The translations under genes were made by a program, and so were the position numbers. 64,000 bases of DNA from NCBI RefSeq assembly GCF_021442385.1, contig NZ_MUZA01000026.1, positions 19,965-83,964 on the forward strand, in the 5' to 3' direction. The stretch comes from Micromonospora sp. MH99. Its GTDB lineage: Bacteria; Actinomycetota; Actinomycetes; Mycobacteriales; Micromonosporaceae. Below the pieces are notes generated by a model. It was not told the DNA's origin and did no database searches. It was given only the letters and a program-made list of their open reading frames with translations. The stretch's first letter is position 1. Every line of letters starts with the position of its first letter. Positions 7,753-15,894 of this stretch are shown here, piece after piece.

Positions 7753-8397
7753 ATGAACCTGCTGCATATCGATTCGAGCATCCGGGGTGACTGGTCGGTC
7801 AGTCGGCGGCTCACCGCCCGTGCCGCCGCGGCCTGGCGCGCGGCACACCCCGACGGCACGGTGACCTACCGTGACCTGGGCGCCGAGCCGCTGCCGCACC
7901 TGGACTCGGAGGGCGGGCTGGCGCGGATGACGCCGCCGGAGCAGCACACTCCGGCCCAGCGCGAGTCCTGGGAGCTCAGCGTGCGGCTGGTCGACGAGGT
8001 GAAGCAGGCCGACGTGGTGCTGCTCGGGCTGCCGCTCTACAACTACGGGGCGCCGAGCAGCGTGAAGTCCTGGGTCGACCACCTGATCGTCGCCGGCCTC
8101 ACCTACGACCCGACGACGCAGGAGGGCCTGCTCAGCGGCCGCGAGTTCGTGGTGCTGGCCACCCGGGGTGGCGGCTACGGCGAGGGCACCCCGCGGCACG
8201 GCTGGGACCACGCGGAGCAGTGGCTCCCGCACGGCCTGTCGATGACCGGCCTGGAGCCGCGTTTCATCAGCACCGAGCTGACCCTGGCCCCGTCGGTGCC
8301 GGCGATGGCCGAGCTGATCCCGCTGCACGAGGCGAGCCTCGCGGCGACCGAGAAGGAGATCGACAACCTCTGGCTGCCGGCCTCCGCCCAGCGCTGA
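7753..8397 (+). CDS. azoR: FMN-dependent NADH:quinone/azo oxidoreductase
   Basis: A 214-residue flavodoxin-fold enzyme. LLHIDSSIRGDWSVSR is the N-terminal FMN-phosphate loop, PLYNYGAPSSVKSWVD is the central flavin site typical of AzoR, and LATRGGGYGEG is the third loop. AzoR enzymes reduce quinones (and azo dyes in vitro) by two electrons with NAD(P)H and protect against thiol-reactive quinone stress. It is divergent from a MarR-type regulator, which is its likely repressor. GGAGGAG five bases upstream of the ATG fixes the start. Confidence 0.93.
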   Translation: MNLLHIDSSIRGDWSVSRRLTARAAAAWRAAHPDGTVTYRDLGAEPLPHLDSEGGLARMTPPEQHTPAQRESWELSVRLVDEVKQADVVLLGLPLYNYGAPSSVKSWVDHLIVAGLTYDPTTQEGLLSGREFVVLATRGGGYGEGTPRHGWDHAEQWLPHGLSMTGLEPRFISTELTLAPSVPAMAELIPLHEASLAATEKEIDNLWLPASAQR

Positions 8398-8415
8398 AGC
8401 ACCGCCGGTACGAAC

Positions 8416-8453
8416 GACAGCGGCCGTCCCCGGAATCGGGAACGGCCGCTGTC
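8416..8453. terminator. Bidirectional hairpin terminator, azoR/korB
   Basis: A 12-bp perfect outer stem (GACAGCGGCCGT/ACGGCCGCTGTC) is continued by four further pairs after one mismatch. It lies between two convergent genes, 18 bases after azoR and 16 before the korB stop. Confidence 0.85.
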
Positions 8454-8469
8454 ACTCAGCTTGGACGGG

Positions 8470-9504
8470 TCAGAGGATCGTCCAGGTGTCGCCGCTGCCC
8501 AGCAGGCCGGCGAGCTGCTGCTCGGGGGTCTCGGTGACAGTCGCCTTCGCCGCCGCTAGCTGGCCCTGGACCACGCTGTCGTAGGACGGCCGGTCCACCG
8601 ACCGGAACACCCCGATCGGGGTGTTGCGCAGATCCAGGCCGGGCAGCCGGGACAGCGCGAAGGCGTACGCGGGGTCGGTCACCGTCGCGTCGTGCACGAC
8701 GATCTCCTCCGGGCGGACCGAGGCGGTCTCCCGGACCTCCAGGCCGAACGCGCCCGGCGGGTGCACCACGCAGAACCGCCCGTCCGCGCCGAAGGTGATC
8801 GGCTGCCCGTGTTCCAGGCGGATCAGGTAGTCGTCCCGGGTGGACGGGTCCTTGAGCTGGTCGAACGCCCCATCGTTGAAGATGTTGCAGTTCTGGTAGA
8901 TCTCCACGAACGCCGAACCCTCGTGCTCGGCGGCGGCCCGCAGCACCGACTGCAGGTGCTTGCGGTCGGAGTCGATGGTGCGACCGACGAAGCTGGCCTC
9001 CGCGCCGAGGGCGAGCGAGAGCGGGTTGAACGGGGCGTCCGCCGAGCCGGCCGGGGTCGACTTGGTGACCTTGCCGACCTCGGAGGTCGGTGAGTACTGG
9101 CCCTTCGTCAGACCGTAGATCCGGTTGTTGAACAGCAGGATCTTGAGGTTGACGTTGCGGCGCAGCGCGTGGATCAGGTGGTTGCCGCCGATGGACAGCG
9201 CGTCGCCGTCCCCGGTGACCACCCAGACCGACAGGTCCGGCCGGGACACCGACAGGCCGGTCGCGATCGCCGGCGCGCGGCCGTGGATCGAGTGCATCCC
9301 GTACGTGTTCATGTAGTACGGGAAGCGGGACGAGCAGCCGATCCCGGAGACGAACACGGTCCGCTCGCGGGGGATGTTCAGCTCCGGCATGAACTGCTGG
9401 ATGGCCGCCAGGATCGCGTAGTCACCGCAGCCGGGGCACCAGCGCACCTCCTGGTCGGACTTGAAGTCCTTCGCGGTGAGCTTGAGGGCGACGGGCTCAG
9501 ACAT
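8470..9504 (-). CDS. korB: 2-oxoacid:ferredoxin oxidoreductase, beta (TPP) subunit
   Basis: A 344-residue beta subunit with the thiamine-diphosphate site: CPGCGDYAIL and SGIGCSSRFPYYMNTYG near the N-terminus, and the Mg/TPP motif GDGDALSIGGNH. The bound 4Fe-4S cluster is expected from the conserved Cys residues. With the alpha subunit it interconverts 2-oxoglutarate (or another 2-oxoacid) plus CoA with acyl-CoA and CO2, using ferredoxin. Mycobacterial KorAB is an oxygen-tolerant CO2-releasing bypass of 2-oxoglutarate dehydrogenase. Its start overlaps the 3' end of korA by 8 bases, so the two are co-translated. Confidence 0.95.
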   Translation of the reverse strand: MSEPVALKLTAKDFKSDQEVRWCPGCGDYAILAAIQQFMPELNIPRERTVFVSGIGCSSRFPYYMNTYGMHSIHGRAPAIATGLSVSRPDLSVWVVTGDGDALSIGGNHLIHALRRNVNLKILLFNNRIYGLTKGQYSPTSEVGKVTKSTPAGSADAPFNPLSLALGAEASFVGRTIDSDRKHLQSVLRAAAEHEGSAFVEIYQNCNIFNDGAFDQLKDPSTRDDYLIRLEHGQPITFGADGRFCVVHPPGAFGLEVRETASVRPEEIVVHDATVTDPAYAFALSRLPGLDLRNTPIGVFRSVDRPSYDSVVQGQLAAAKATVTETPEQQLAGLLGSGDTWTIL

Positions 9505-11344
9505 TCTTCAGGACCTCTTCCAGCGTCGTCTCCAGCTCGGCGGCCGTGAACGGCAGGCCGCGGACCTGGTTGTAGCTGATCGCGTCGACCAGGTAGCGGG
9601 CCCGGATGACGTGGGCCAGCTGACCCAGGTTCATCTCCGGGATGACCACCTTGTCGTAGGAGCGCAGCACCTCACCGAGGTTGGCCGGCATCGGAGCCAG
9701 GTGCCGCAGGTGCGCCTGGGCGATGGACAGCCCGCGCTGGCGAACCCCACGGCAGGCGGCGCCGATCGGCCCGTACGTCGAGCCCCAGCCGAGCACCAGC
9801 ACCCGGGCGTCGCCGTCCGGGTCCTCCACCTCGATGTCCGGCACCGGGATCGTCTCGATCCGGGCCGCCCGGGTGCGGACCATGAAGTCGTGGTTCGCCG
9901 GGTCGTACGAGATGTCACCGGTCTTGTCGGCCTTCTCCAGCCCACCGATGCGGTGCTCCAGCCCCGGGGTGCCGGGGATCGCCCACGGCCGGGCCAGGGT
10001 CTCCGGGTCACGCAGGTACGGCAGGAAGGTCGTGCCGTCCTCGCCGTTGGGCCTGGTGGCGAACTCGACCCGCAGGTCGGGCAGCGACTCCACGTCGGGC
10101 AGCAGCCACGGCTCGGAACCGTTGGCCACGTAGTTGTCCGACAGCAGGATCACCGGCGTGCGGTAGGTCAACGCGATCCGCGCCGCCTCCAACGCCGCGA
10201 AGAAGCAGTCCGACGGCGACTTCGGCGCGATCACCGCGACCGGCGCCTCGCCGTGCCGGCCGTACAGCGCCATGTTGAGATCGGCCTGCTCGGTCTTGGT
10301 CGGCATGCCCGTCGACGGCCCGGCCCGCTGCACGTCCACGATCACCAACGGCAACTCCAACGCCACCGCCAGGGAGATCGTCTCGCTCTTGAGCGCCACA
10401 CCCGGCCCGCTGGTGGTGGTCACCCCCAACGACCCGCCATAGGACGCGCCCAGCGCCGCGCCGACCGCGGCGATCTCGTCCTCGGCCTGCATGGTCAGCA
10501 CGCCGAAGCGCTTGTGCTTGCTCAGCTCGTGCAGGATGTCCGACGCCGGAGTGATCGGGTACGCCCCGAGGAAGACCGGCAACCCCGAGCGCACCCCGGC
10601 GGCGACCAGGCCCAGCGAGAGCGCGGCGTTGCCGGTGATGTTGCGGTAGGTGCCCGGATGCATCTTCGCCGGCTTGACCTCGTAGCGCACCGCGAAGTCC
10701 TCGGTGGTCTCGCCGAAGTTCCACCCGGCCTTGAAGGCGGCCACGTTCGCGGCGACCAGCTCGGGACGGGCCGCGAACTTGCGCTCCAGAAAGCGCAGGG
10801 TCGACTCGTACGGCCGGGAGTACATCCAGGAGAGCAGACCGAGGGCGAACATGTTCTTCGACCGCTCGGCGTCCTTCTTGGACACCTCGTACGCGGCGAG
10901 CGCCCCGACTGTCATCGACGTCAGCGCCACCGGGTGCACGACGTAGCCGGCCAACGAGTCGTCGTCCAGCGGGCTGGTCTGGTAGCCGACCTTGGCCAGG
11001 TTGCGCCGGGTGAACTCGTCGGTGTTGACGATGATGTCCGCGCCGCGCGGCAGGTCGGCCAGGTTGGCCTTGAGCGCGGCCGGGTTCATCGCCACCAGCA
11101 CGTTCGGCGCGTCGCCCGGCGTGAGGATGTCGTAGTCGGCGAAGTGCACCTGGAAGCTCGACACACCGGGCAGGGTGCCGGCGGGAGCCCGGATCTCAGC
11201 GGGGAAGTTCGGCAGCGTGGAGATGTCGTTGCCGAGCTGCGCCGTCTCGGAGGTGAACCGGTCGCCGGTCAACTGCATGCCGTCGCCGGAGTCACCGGCG
11301 AACCGGATGACCACCCGGTCGAGTTGACGGATCTGCTTGGTCAC
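9497..11344 (-). CDS. korA: 2-oxoacid:ferredoxin oxidoreductase, fused gamma-alpha subunit
   Basis: A 615-residue fusion: an N-terminal gamma domain (about 8-190, starting VVIRFAGDSGDGMQLTGD), then the alpha pyrimidine-binding domain (from about 205; GAYPITPASDILHELSKHKR, QAEDEIAAVGAALGASYGG, TTTSGPG) and a C-terminal transketolase-like domain. This is the KorA form found across actinobacteria, which use it with KorB in central carbon flux. The gene starts at GTG and has no obvious ribosome-binding site. No ferredoxin gene is adjacent. An orphan nuoA lies 2 kb upstream, which may be relevant because KorAB and a partial second nuo cluster are linked in some actinomycetes. Confidence 0.95.
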   Translation of the reverse strand: MTKQIRQLDRVVIRFAGDSGDGMQLTGDRFTSETAQLGNDISTLPNFPAEIRAPAGTLPGVSSFQVHFADYDILTPGDAPNVLVAMNPAALKANLADLPRGADIIVNTDEFTRRNLAKVGYQTSPLDDDSLAGYVVHPVALTSMTVGALAAYEVSKKDAERSKNMFALGLLSWMYSRPYESTLRFLERKFAARPELVAANVAAFKAGWNFGETTEDFAVRYEVKPAKMHPGTYRNITGNAALSLGLVAAGVRSGLPVFLGAYPITPASDILHELSKHKRFGVLTMQAEDEIAAVGAALGASYGGSLGVTTTSGPGVALKSETISLAVALELPLVIVDVQRAGPSTGMPTKTEQADLNMALYGRHGEAPVAVIAPKSPSDCFFAALEAARIALTYRTPVILLSDNYVANGSEPWLLPDVESLPDLRVEFATRPNGEDGTTFLPYLRDPETLARPWAIPGTPGLEHRIGGLEKADKTGDISYDPANHDFMVRTRAARIETIPVPDIEVEDPDGDARVLVLGWGSTYGPIGAACRGVRQRGLSIAQAHLRHLAPMPANLGEVLRSYDKVVIPEMNLGQLAHVIRARYLVDAISYNQVRGLPFTAAELETTLEEVLKNV

Positions 11345-11716
11345 TGTGCCACCTTCGTTCGCGACTGCGGGGCCCGCAAAACCGGCTCACTCCTCGCGCT
11401 CACCGAGTCACCGTCGTTCGCTGCGTGCGGTCGCGTGGACGGCTGAACATCATGGTGACCTCGCCTTGCCCGGCCACGGGACCTCCTTGACGCAACGCCG
11501 CACCGCACCGCCCCAGGCTGGTCCGGTCCGCTGTCGTTCCTTACCGAGAGCCTACGTCGAACGGACCCCCGACCCTCCCCGGAGGTCCGCCGACTGAGAC
11601 CCGATCGACCCGATATTTGCCCAATTTTGCGGGGTTTCGCCCCGGCCGCCGTAATTCAGATCACCGTCCCCGGCCGGCCGCGACCCCGGCCGGGGACGGC
11701 CAGGGTCGTCGATCGG
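11345..11716. other. Intergenic region upstream of korAB
   Basis: 372 bases with no supportable gene. It holds the terminator of the upstream secreted-protein gene and an AT-rich patch (about 11613-11628, containing ATATTTGCCCAATTTTG) that is the most likely site for the korA promoter. That would imply a korA leader of roughly 250 bases. Nothing in the leader matched a riboswitch I recognise. Confidence 0.45.
11664..11699 (-). terminator. Hairpin terminator of the secreted proline-rich protein gene
   Basis: A perfect 14-bp stem (CCGTCCCCGGCCGG with its complement) and an 8-base loop, 17 bases past the stop on the minus strand. Confidence 0.8.
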
Positions 11717-13168
11717 TCATTCGGTGGGCGGAGCCGTGGGCTCTGCCGGCGGCCCGCCGAGGCGGCGGCGCAGCGAGGTGGTCGCCAGCGTGAGGGCCAG
11801 CACCACCAGCAGCGCGGAGACCGCGATCAGGATGACCGCGGTCCGCTGCACCGAGGACATGCCGCCGTCGTCGTCGGTGGTCGCGCCCGCCGGGAGTACG
11901 CCCTGCGAGCCGGTCGGCGCGGGCGGCGAGACGACAGGCGTGGCCATCGCGGCGGCCGCGGTGATGCGGAAGCTCATCTGCACCCGCCGGGTCGCGCCGT
12001 TGCGCGGGTCGAGTTGACCAATCACCGCTCCGGACAGCGGCGCCTCCCGCTGGGCCTGCGGAGTCGCCTCCACCGGCAGCCGCAGCTCGCGGGTCTCGCC
12101 GGCCGACAGCAGGCCCGCGTCGCACCGGGTGCGGGACGCCTCGACCGGCAGGCAACCCGCCGGTGGGGTCGGTACGTTCACCCCGGCCGGCAGGATCACC
12201 TCCACCAGGCCGGCGGCGTCCACCGTGCCGGTGTTGACCAGCCGCACCGCGAGGGTGCTCGCCGCGCCGCTGATGTCGAACGCGACCTCGTCGGCGGCCA
12301 GCGAGATGCCGGGCACCGGCGGGCCGGGCGGGAACAGCACCGCGAAGCCCTGGTCGTCGGCCACCTCGCCGGACACCCCCGGCGCGTCCGCGACGACCCG
12401 CACGGAGCCACTGAGCGGCATCCGCTCCCAGGCGTCGCCGGCGACCCGCAGCCGGATCAGGCTGCTGAACCGGACGCCCGCCTCGGCCGTCCAGGCACCG
12501 CACTGGTACGCGTCGCCGCCCGCTGCGGCGCACCCCTTCGTCCCGGCGTCGCTCAGCCCGGCCGGCAGGGTGTACGAGAGCCGGACGCGCTGCGCTGCGG
12601 TGCCGGTGTTCGCCACGGTGACCCGCAGCGTGGTGGTGGTGCTGGCCGCGTTCCAGTACGCCTCGGGCAGGGTGACGTCCTCGGTGGTCACCTGCACGCC
12701 GAGCGGGCTCGGCACCGGCGCCGGCGTGCCACCCGGCGCGGGCGGCTGAACCGGGGGGACCGGGGGAGCCGGCGGCCCGGGCGTCGGCGGTCGCGTGCTG
12801 CCCCCCGGTGCGGGAGCGGTGGTGGTGGGCGGCGGCACGTTCGGCGGGGTGGTCGGCGGAGGCGCCGGGGGCGTCGTCTCCGGTGGCGGCGCGGTGGTCT
12901 CCGGGGCCGGGTCGGTAGGTGCGGGATCGCCGCCCGGATCCTCGGTGGGGGTGGGCTCCTGGGCCGGGGTGGTCTCCGGGTCCGGATCGGGATCGGGCGC
13001 CGACTCCGTCACGGCGGCGATCGGGTGGGTGTGCGGCACCGCCGCGCTGGCGAGGGCCGGAGCGCCCGCGAGCGCCGCGAGCAGCCCGAGCGCGAGCGAC
13101 GCCGCCAGCAGGGGCGCGGGATGTCGCCCCGCAGCCCGGCGTTCGGGCGATACCTTCACGCGGGCCAT
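11717..13168 (-). CDS. Secreted, proline-rich, C-terminally membrane-anchored protein
   Basis: A 483-residue surface protein of unknown function. It has a basic N-terminus with a hydrophobic signal (about 18-43, ending ALASA). A long Pro/Thr/Glu-rich wall-spanning segment follows (about 55-150), then two Ig/DUF11-like beta domains (about 155-275 and 290-400; VTVANTGTAAQRVRLSYTLP, VRLVNTGTVDAAGLVEVILP). A single membrane helix (about 440-462) and a short basic tail end the protein. No LPXTG motif is seen, so it is held by the helix. Paired Cys in each beta domain could form disulfides. A role in wall structure or adhesion is inferred from architecture only. Confidence 0.75.
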   Translation of the reverse strand: MARVKVSPERRAAGRHPAPLLAASLALGLLAALAGAPALASAAVPHTHPIAAVTESAPDPDPDPETTPAQEPTPTEDPGGDPAPTDPAPETTAPPPETTPPAPPPTTPPNVPPPTTTAPAPGGSTRPPTPGPPAPPVPPVQPPAPGGTPAPVPSPLGVQVTTEDVTLPEAYWNAASTTTTLRVTVANTGTAAQRVRLSYTLPAGLSDAGTKGCAAAGGDAYQCGAWTAEAGVRFSSLIRLRVAGDAWERMPLSGSVRVVADAPGVSGEVADDQGFAVLFPPGPPVPGISLAADEVAFDISGAASTLAVRLVNTGTVDAAGLVEVILPAGVNVPTPPAGCLPVEASRTRCDAGLLSAGETRELRLPVEATPQAQREAPLSGAVIGQLDPRNGATRRVQMSFRITAAAAMATPVVSPPAPTGSQGVLPAGATTDDDGGMSSVQRTAVILIAVSALLVVLALTLATTSLRRRLGGPPAEPTAPPTE

Positions 13169-13283
13169 CTGTCCTCCGGTGCCATGGGTGGAAGTCCAAT
13201 GTTCGTAACAGTTGTCTCAGTGCACTAGTCCCACGCGGAAACAAATCCGTAACGTGTTTGGGACGACCTGTCCGTCTGGGCGG

Positions 13284-13289
13284 TAGGCT
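13284..13289 (+). promoter_or_regulatory. -10 hexamer TAGGCT, leaderless start of nuoA
   Basis: TAGGCT ends 6 bases before the GTG start, so transcription should begin at or next to the start codon. Confidence 0.6.
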
Positions 13290-13295
13290 CCCGAT

Positions 13296-13673
13296 GTGAC
13301 CGGTTACCTGGGCTCGTACGCGACGCTCGGGCTCTTGCTGCTCGCCAGTGTCCTGTTCTTTGTGACGGCGTTCTCGGCCAACCGGGTGTTACGTCCCGCC
13401 CGTCCGGCCGACCCGTTCGGCAAGCGGACCAGCTACGAGTGCGGGCTCGACCCGGTCGGCGCCGACTGGGCGCAGATGCAGATCCGCTACTACGTGTACG
13501 CGTACCTGTACGTGCTGTTCGCGGTCGAGGCGGTGTTCCTCTTCCCGTGGGCGGTGGTCTTCGACCGGCCGGGCTTCGGCCTGGTCACGGTGGTGGAGAT
13601 GGCGGTGTTCGTGGCGGTGCTCGCCCTCGGCATCCTCTACGCCTGGCGTAGGAACATCCTGCGCTGGACCTGA
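13296..13673 (+). CDS. nuoA: NADH-quinone oxidoreductase subunit A, isolated copy
   Basis: A 125-residue NuoA/NdhC homologue with three membrane helices (about 7-30, 68-90 and 94-115) and the family signature TSYECGLDPVG between helices 1 and 2, whose Cys is near the quinone cavity in complex I. NuoA is a core subunit of the membrane arm and works only inside the 13-14 subunit complex, yet no other nuo gene is in this window. It is either a spare subunit, a relic of a second partial nuo cluster, or part of an alternative complex. The reading frame is intact and has its own leaderless promoter. Confidence 0.92.
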   Translation: MTGYLGSYATLGLLLLASVLFFVTAFSANRVLRPARPADPFGKRTSYECGLDPVGADWAQMQIRYYVYAYLYVLFAVEAVFLFPWAVVFDRPGFGLVTVVEMAVFVAVLALGILYAWRRNILRWT

Positions 13674-13743
13674 GCGCCGCGTCCTCCGGCGATCGTGCCG
13701 CTCCGCCGACCGTTCACGGCGGTCGCCGCACCGACCAGACGAC

Positions 13744-14613
13744 TCAGGCCAAACCCCGCCGGGTCGCCGTGGGCGGGCGGTCGCCGCGGATCGAGGCGAC
13801 CATGTCCAGCACCCGACGGGTGGGCCCGACCTGGTGGGCCCGGAACACCCGAGCGCCCAACCAGGCGGAGACCGCCGTCGCGGCGAGCGTGCCCTCCAGC
13901 CGCTCGGCCACCGGCAGGTCCAGCGTCTCGCCGACGAAGTCCTTGTTGGAGAGCGCCACCAGCACCGGCCAGCCGGTCGCGGTCAGCTCGTCCAACCGGC
14001 GGGTGATCTCCAGGGAGTGCCGGGTGTTCTTGCCGAAGTCGTGCGCCGGGTCGATGAGGATGCCGTCGGGGCGTACCCCCGCCGCCACCGCGCGCTCGGC
14101 GAGCCCGGTAACCGTCTCGACCACGTCGGCGACCACGTCGTCGAAGGCGGCCCGGTGCGGTCGGGTCCGGGGGACCAGCCCGCCGGCGTGCGAGCAGACC
14201 AGGCCGGCGCCGGTGCTCGCCGCGACCCGGGCGAGCGCCGGGTCGGCGCCCGACCAGGTGTCGTTGAGCAGGTCCGCGCCGGCCGCCACGGCCTCCGTCG
14301 CCACCTCGGCACGCCAGGTGTCGATGGAGATCACCACCTCCGGGAACGCGGCCCGTACGGCGGCGATGGTGTCCACGGTGCGGCGGATCTCCTCCGCCAC
14401 GTCCACCTCGGCGCCCGGTCCCGCCTTGACCCCGCCGATGTCGATGATCGCCGCGCCCTCGTCGACCGCCCGCTCGACGGCACGCAGCGCGCTGTCGGCG
14501 GCGAAGGTGGCGCCCCGGTCGAAGAACGAGTCCGGTGTGCGGTTGACGATGGCCATCACCACCAGCTCACCCGGGGCGAACGTCCGCCCACCAAGCCGAA
14601 GTGCCCCGGCCAT
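13744..14613 (-). CDS. folP: FolP2-type dihydropteroate synthase homologue
   Basis: A 289-residue TIM barrel with the pterin-binding signature in the form AIVNRTPDSFFDRGATF, and downstream IDIGGVKAGPG and DLLNDTWSG. True DHPS joins DHPP and p-aminobenzoate to give dihydropteroate. The NRTPDSF(F/Y)D variant is that of mycobacterial FolP2 (Rv1207), which, as I recall, is not the main folate enzyme, so catalysis here is uncertain. The neighbours (DivIVA-domain protein, then tag) match the Rv1207-Rv1210 order but the gpgS gene usually between them is missing. ATG is preferred over a GTG three bases upstream because GGGAGG would be too close to the latter. Confidence 0.85.
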   Translation of the reverse strand: MAGALRLGGRTFAPGELVVMAIVNRTPDSFFDRGATFAADSALRAVERAVDEGAAIIDIGGVKAGPGAEVDVAEEIRRTVDTIAAVRAAFPEVVISIDTWRAEVATEAVAAGADLLNDTWSGADPALARVAASTGAGLVCSHAGGLVPRTRPHRAAFDDVVADVVETVTGLAERAVAAGVRPDGILIDPAHDFGKNTRHSLEITRRLDELTATGWPVLVALSNKDFVGETLDLPVAERLEGTLAATAVSAWLGARVFRAHQVGPTRRVLDMVASIRGDRPPTATRRGLA

Positions 14614-14764
14614 CACGCCTCCCGACTGTCCGCACCGTCGCCGCCGCTCCGGCCGCCACCGACGCTAGCGGGTCGGCCGGCCGGTGCGCGGGGCGGGCGT
14701 GGGCGTCGATCGCGATCGGGGTGGTGGGGTCGCTCCCAGCCGCCTGTCGTGCCACGATCAGTGC

Positions 14765-15400
14765 ATGGGTCAGCTTCTGCTCCTCCTGGTCGTGGCATTG
14801 ACGGTCGCGGCGGTCGTTTTCGGCGTGACGGTGTTGGTCAGTGGCCGGGATCCCGGCCTCGCGCCGACCGAACCGGATTCGCAGGCCATCCCGCTGCCCG
14901 GCACCCGGCCACTGCGGGAATCCGATGTGGGCGCGGTCCGGTTCGACACCGGTTTGCGCGGGTACCGGATGGCCCAGGTCGACCAGGCGATGCGCCGTGC
15001 CGCCTACGACATCGGCTACAAGTCCGAGCTGATCGGCGTGCTGGAGTCGGAGGTCATCGCGTTGCGTGAGGGCCGCATCGACGACGCGGACGCGCTGCGC
15101 CAGGCCCGCGAGCAGGCCGCGACGGCGGTGCCGGCCGCGGCCACCGCGGAGTCGGATGCGGACGGATCGCCGGCCGACGCCGTGCCCGCTCCCACCTCCT
15201 CGGCTGCCGATTCGGACGGCGTCGCACCGGGGGACAGCGAGCCGACCGACCGCACGCCTACCGACAGCGAGCCAACCGCCCACAAGCCGGCGGACGGCGA
15301 ACCGACTGACCGCGAGCCGGCCGCTGACGAGCCGGCCGAGGACGAGCGGGCCGGTGGGGCCGGGCAGCACGGCGCGGTGGTCCGGTCGGAGTCCGCGTGA
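14765..15400 (+). CDS. Membrane-anchored DivIVA-domain protein
   Basis: A 211-residue protein with an N-terminal helix (about 3-27), then the DivIVA/Wag31-like motif FDTGLRGYRMAQVDQAMRR (about 62-80) and a short coiled coil to about residue 115. The rest is a disordered acidic tail of repeated Pro-Thr-Asp/Glu-Pro units (EPTDRTPTDSEPTAHKPADG). It resembles Rv1209. DivIVA-motif proteins bind curved membranes and help position wall synthesis or septation. The stop overlaps the next gene's GTG by 4 bases, so both are co-translated. CACGAT six bases before the ATG suggests a leaderless start. Confidence 0.82.
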   Translation: MGQLLLLLVVALTVAAVVFGVTVLVSGRDPGLAPTEPDSQAIPLPGTRPLRESDVGAVRFDTGLRGYRMAQVDQAMRRAAYDIGYKSELIGVLESEVIALREGRIDDADALRQAREQAATAVPAAATAESDADGSPADAVPAPTSSAADSDGVAPGDSEPTDRTPTDSEPTAHKPADGEPTDREPAADEPAEDERAGGAGQHGAVVRSESA

Positions 15401-15894
15401 CCGGTCCGGAGGGCGCCGACGATCTTCAGGAGGCGGCGCAACCCGGTGCCGGTGAGGTGACCGCCACCGTCATCGTCAACGCCCCGGCGGCCCGGGTCTT
15501 CGCCGCGTTGCTCGCCTGGGAACGACAGTCGGACTGGATCCCGTTCACCCAGGTCCGGGTCGTCGAGGGCGACGGGCGCGAGGGCAGCCGGATCGAGGCG
15601 GTGACCGCGCTCGGCCGGGCGACACTGCGCGACGAGATGCTTGTGGTCCGGGTCGACGAGCCGTACGAGATTGGCGTCGTGCACCACGGCCAGGTGCTAC
15701 GCGGCCCGGGTGTCCTGCGGTGCACCGCACTCGGCGAGGCTCGCACCCAGGTCGTCTGGCACGAGTGGTTCCACCTGCCGGGCGGCCGGGCCGGCCGGCT
15801 GGCGTGGCCCGTGCTCTGGCCCGGCTCCAAGCTGGGCCTCACCCAGGCGCTGAAGAGGTTCGCCCGTCTGGTCGAGCAGGGACGACTGCCCTGA
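15397..15894 (+). CDS. SRPBCC (START-like) family protein
   Basis: A 165-residue helix-grip protein. The ligand-cavity fold is seen from TATVIVNAPAARVFAALLAW through the alternating strands to a long C-terminal helix (LTQALKRFARLVEQ). Related mycobacterial proteins (polyketide cyclase/dehydrase family) bind hydrophobic ligands without known catalysis. It is coupled to the DivIVA-domain gene through a GTGA overlap, implying a shared, probably envelope-related, role. Its last 56 bases overlap the 3' end of the convergent sterol-desaturase-like gene. Confidence 0.85.
   Translation: MTGPEGADDLQEAAQPGAGEVTATVIVNAPAARVFAALLAWERQSDWIPFTQVRVVEGDGREGSRIEAVTALGRATLRDEMLVVRVDEPYEIGVVHHGQVLRGPGVLRCTALGEARTQVVWHEWFHLPGGRAGRLAWPVLWPGSKLGLTQALKRFARLVEQGRLP

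Noticed and set aside
9461..11446. Very long plus-strand open frame over korAB
   Set aside because: It is opposite korA/korB, whose domains and motifs are clear; the frame arises from GC bias and gives a low-complexity Arg/His/Val-rich translation.
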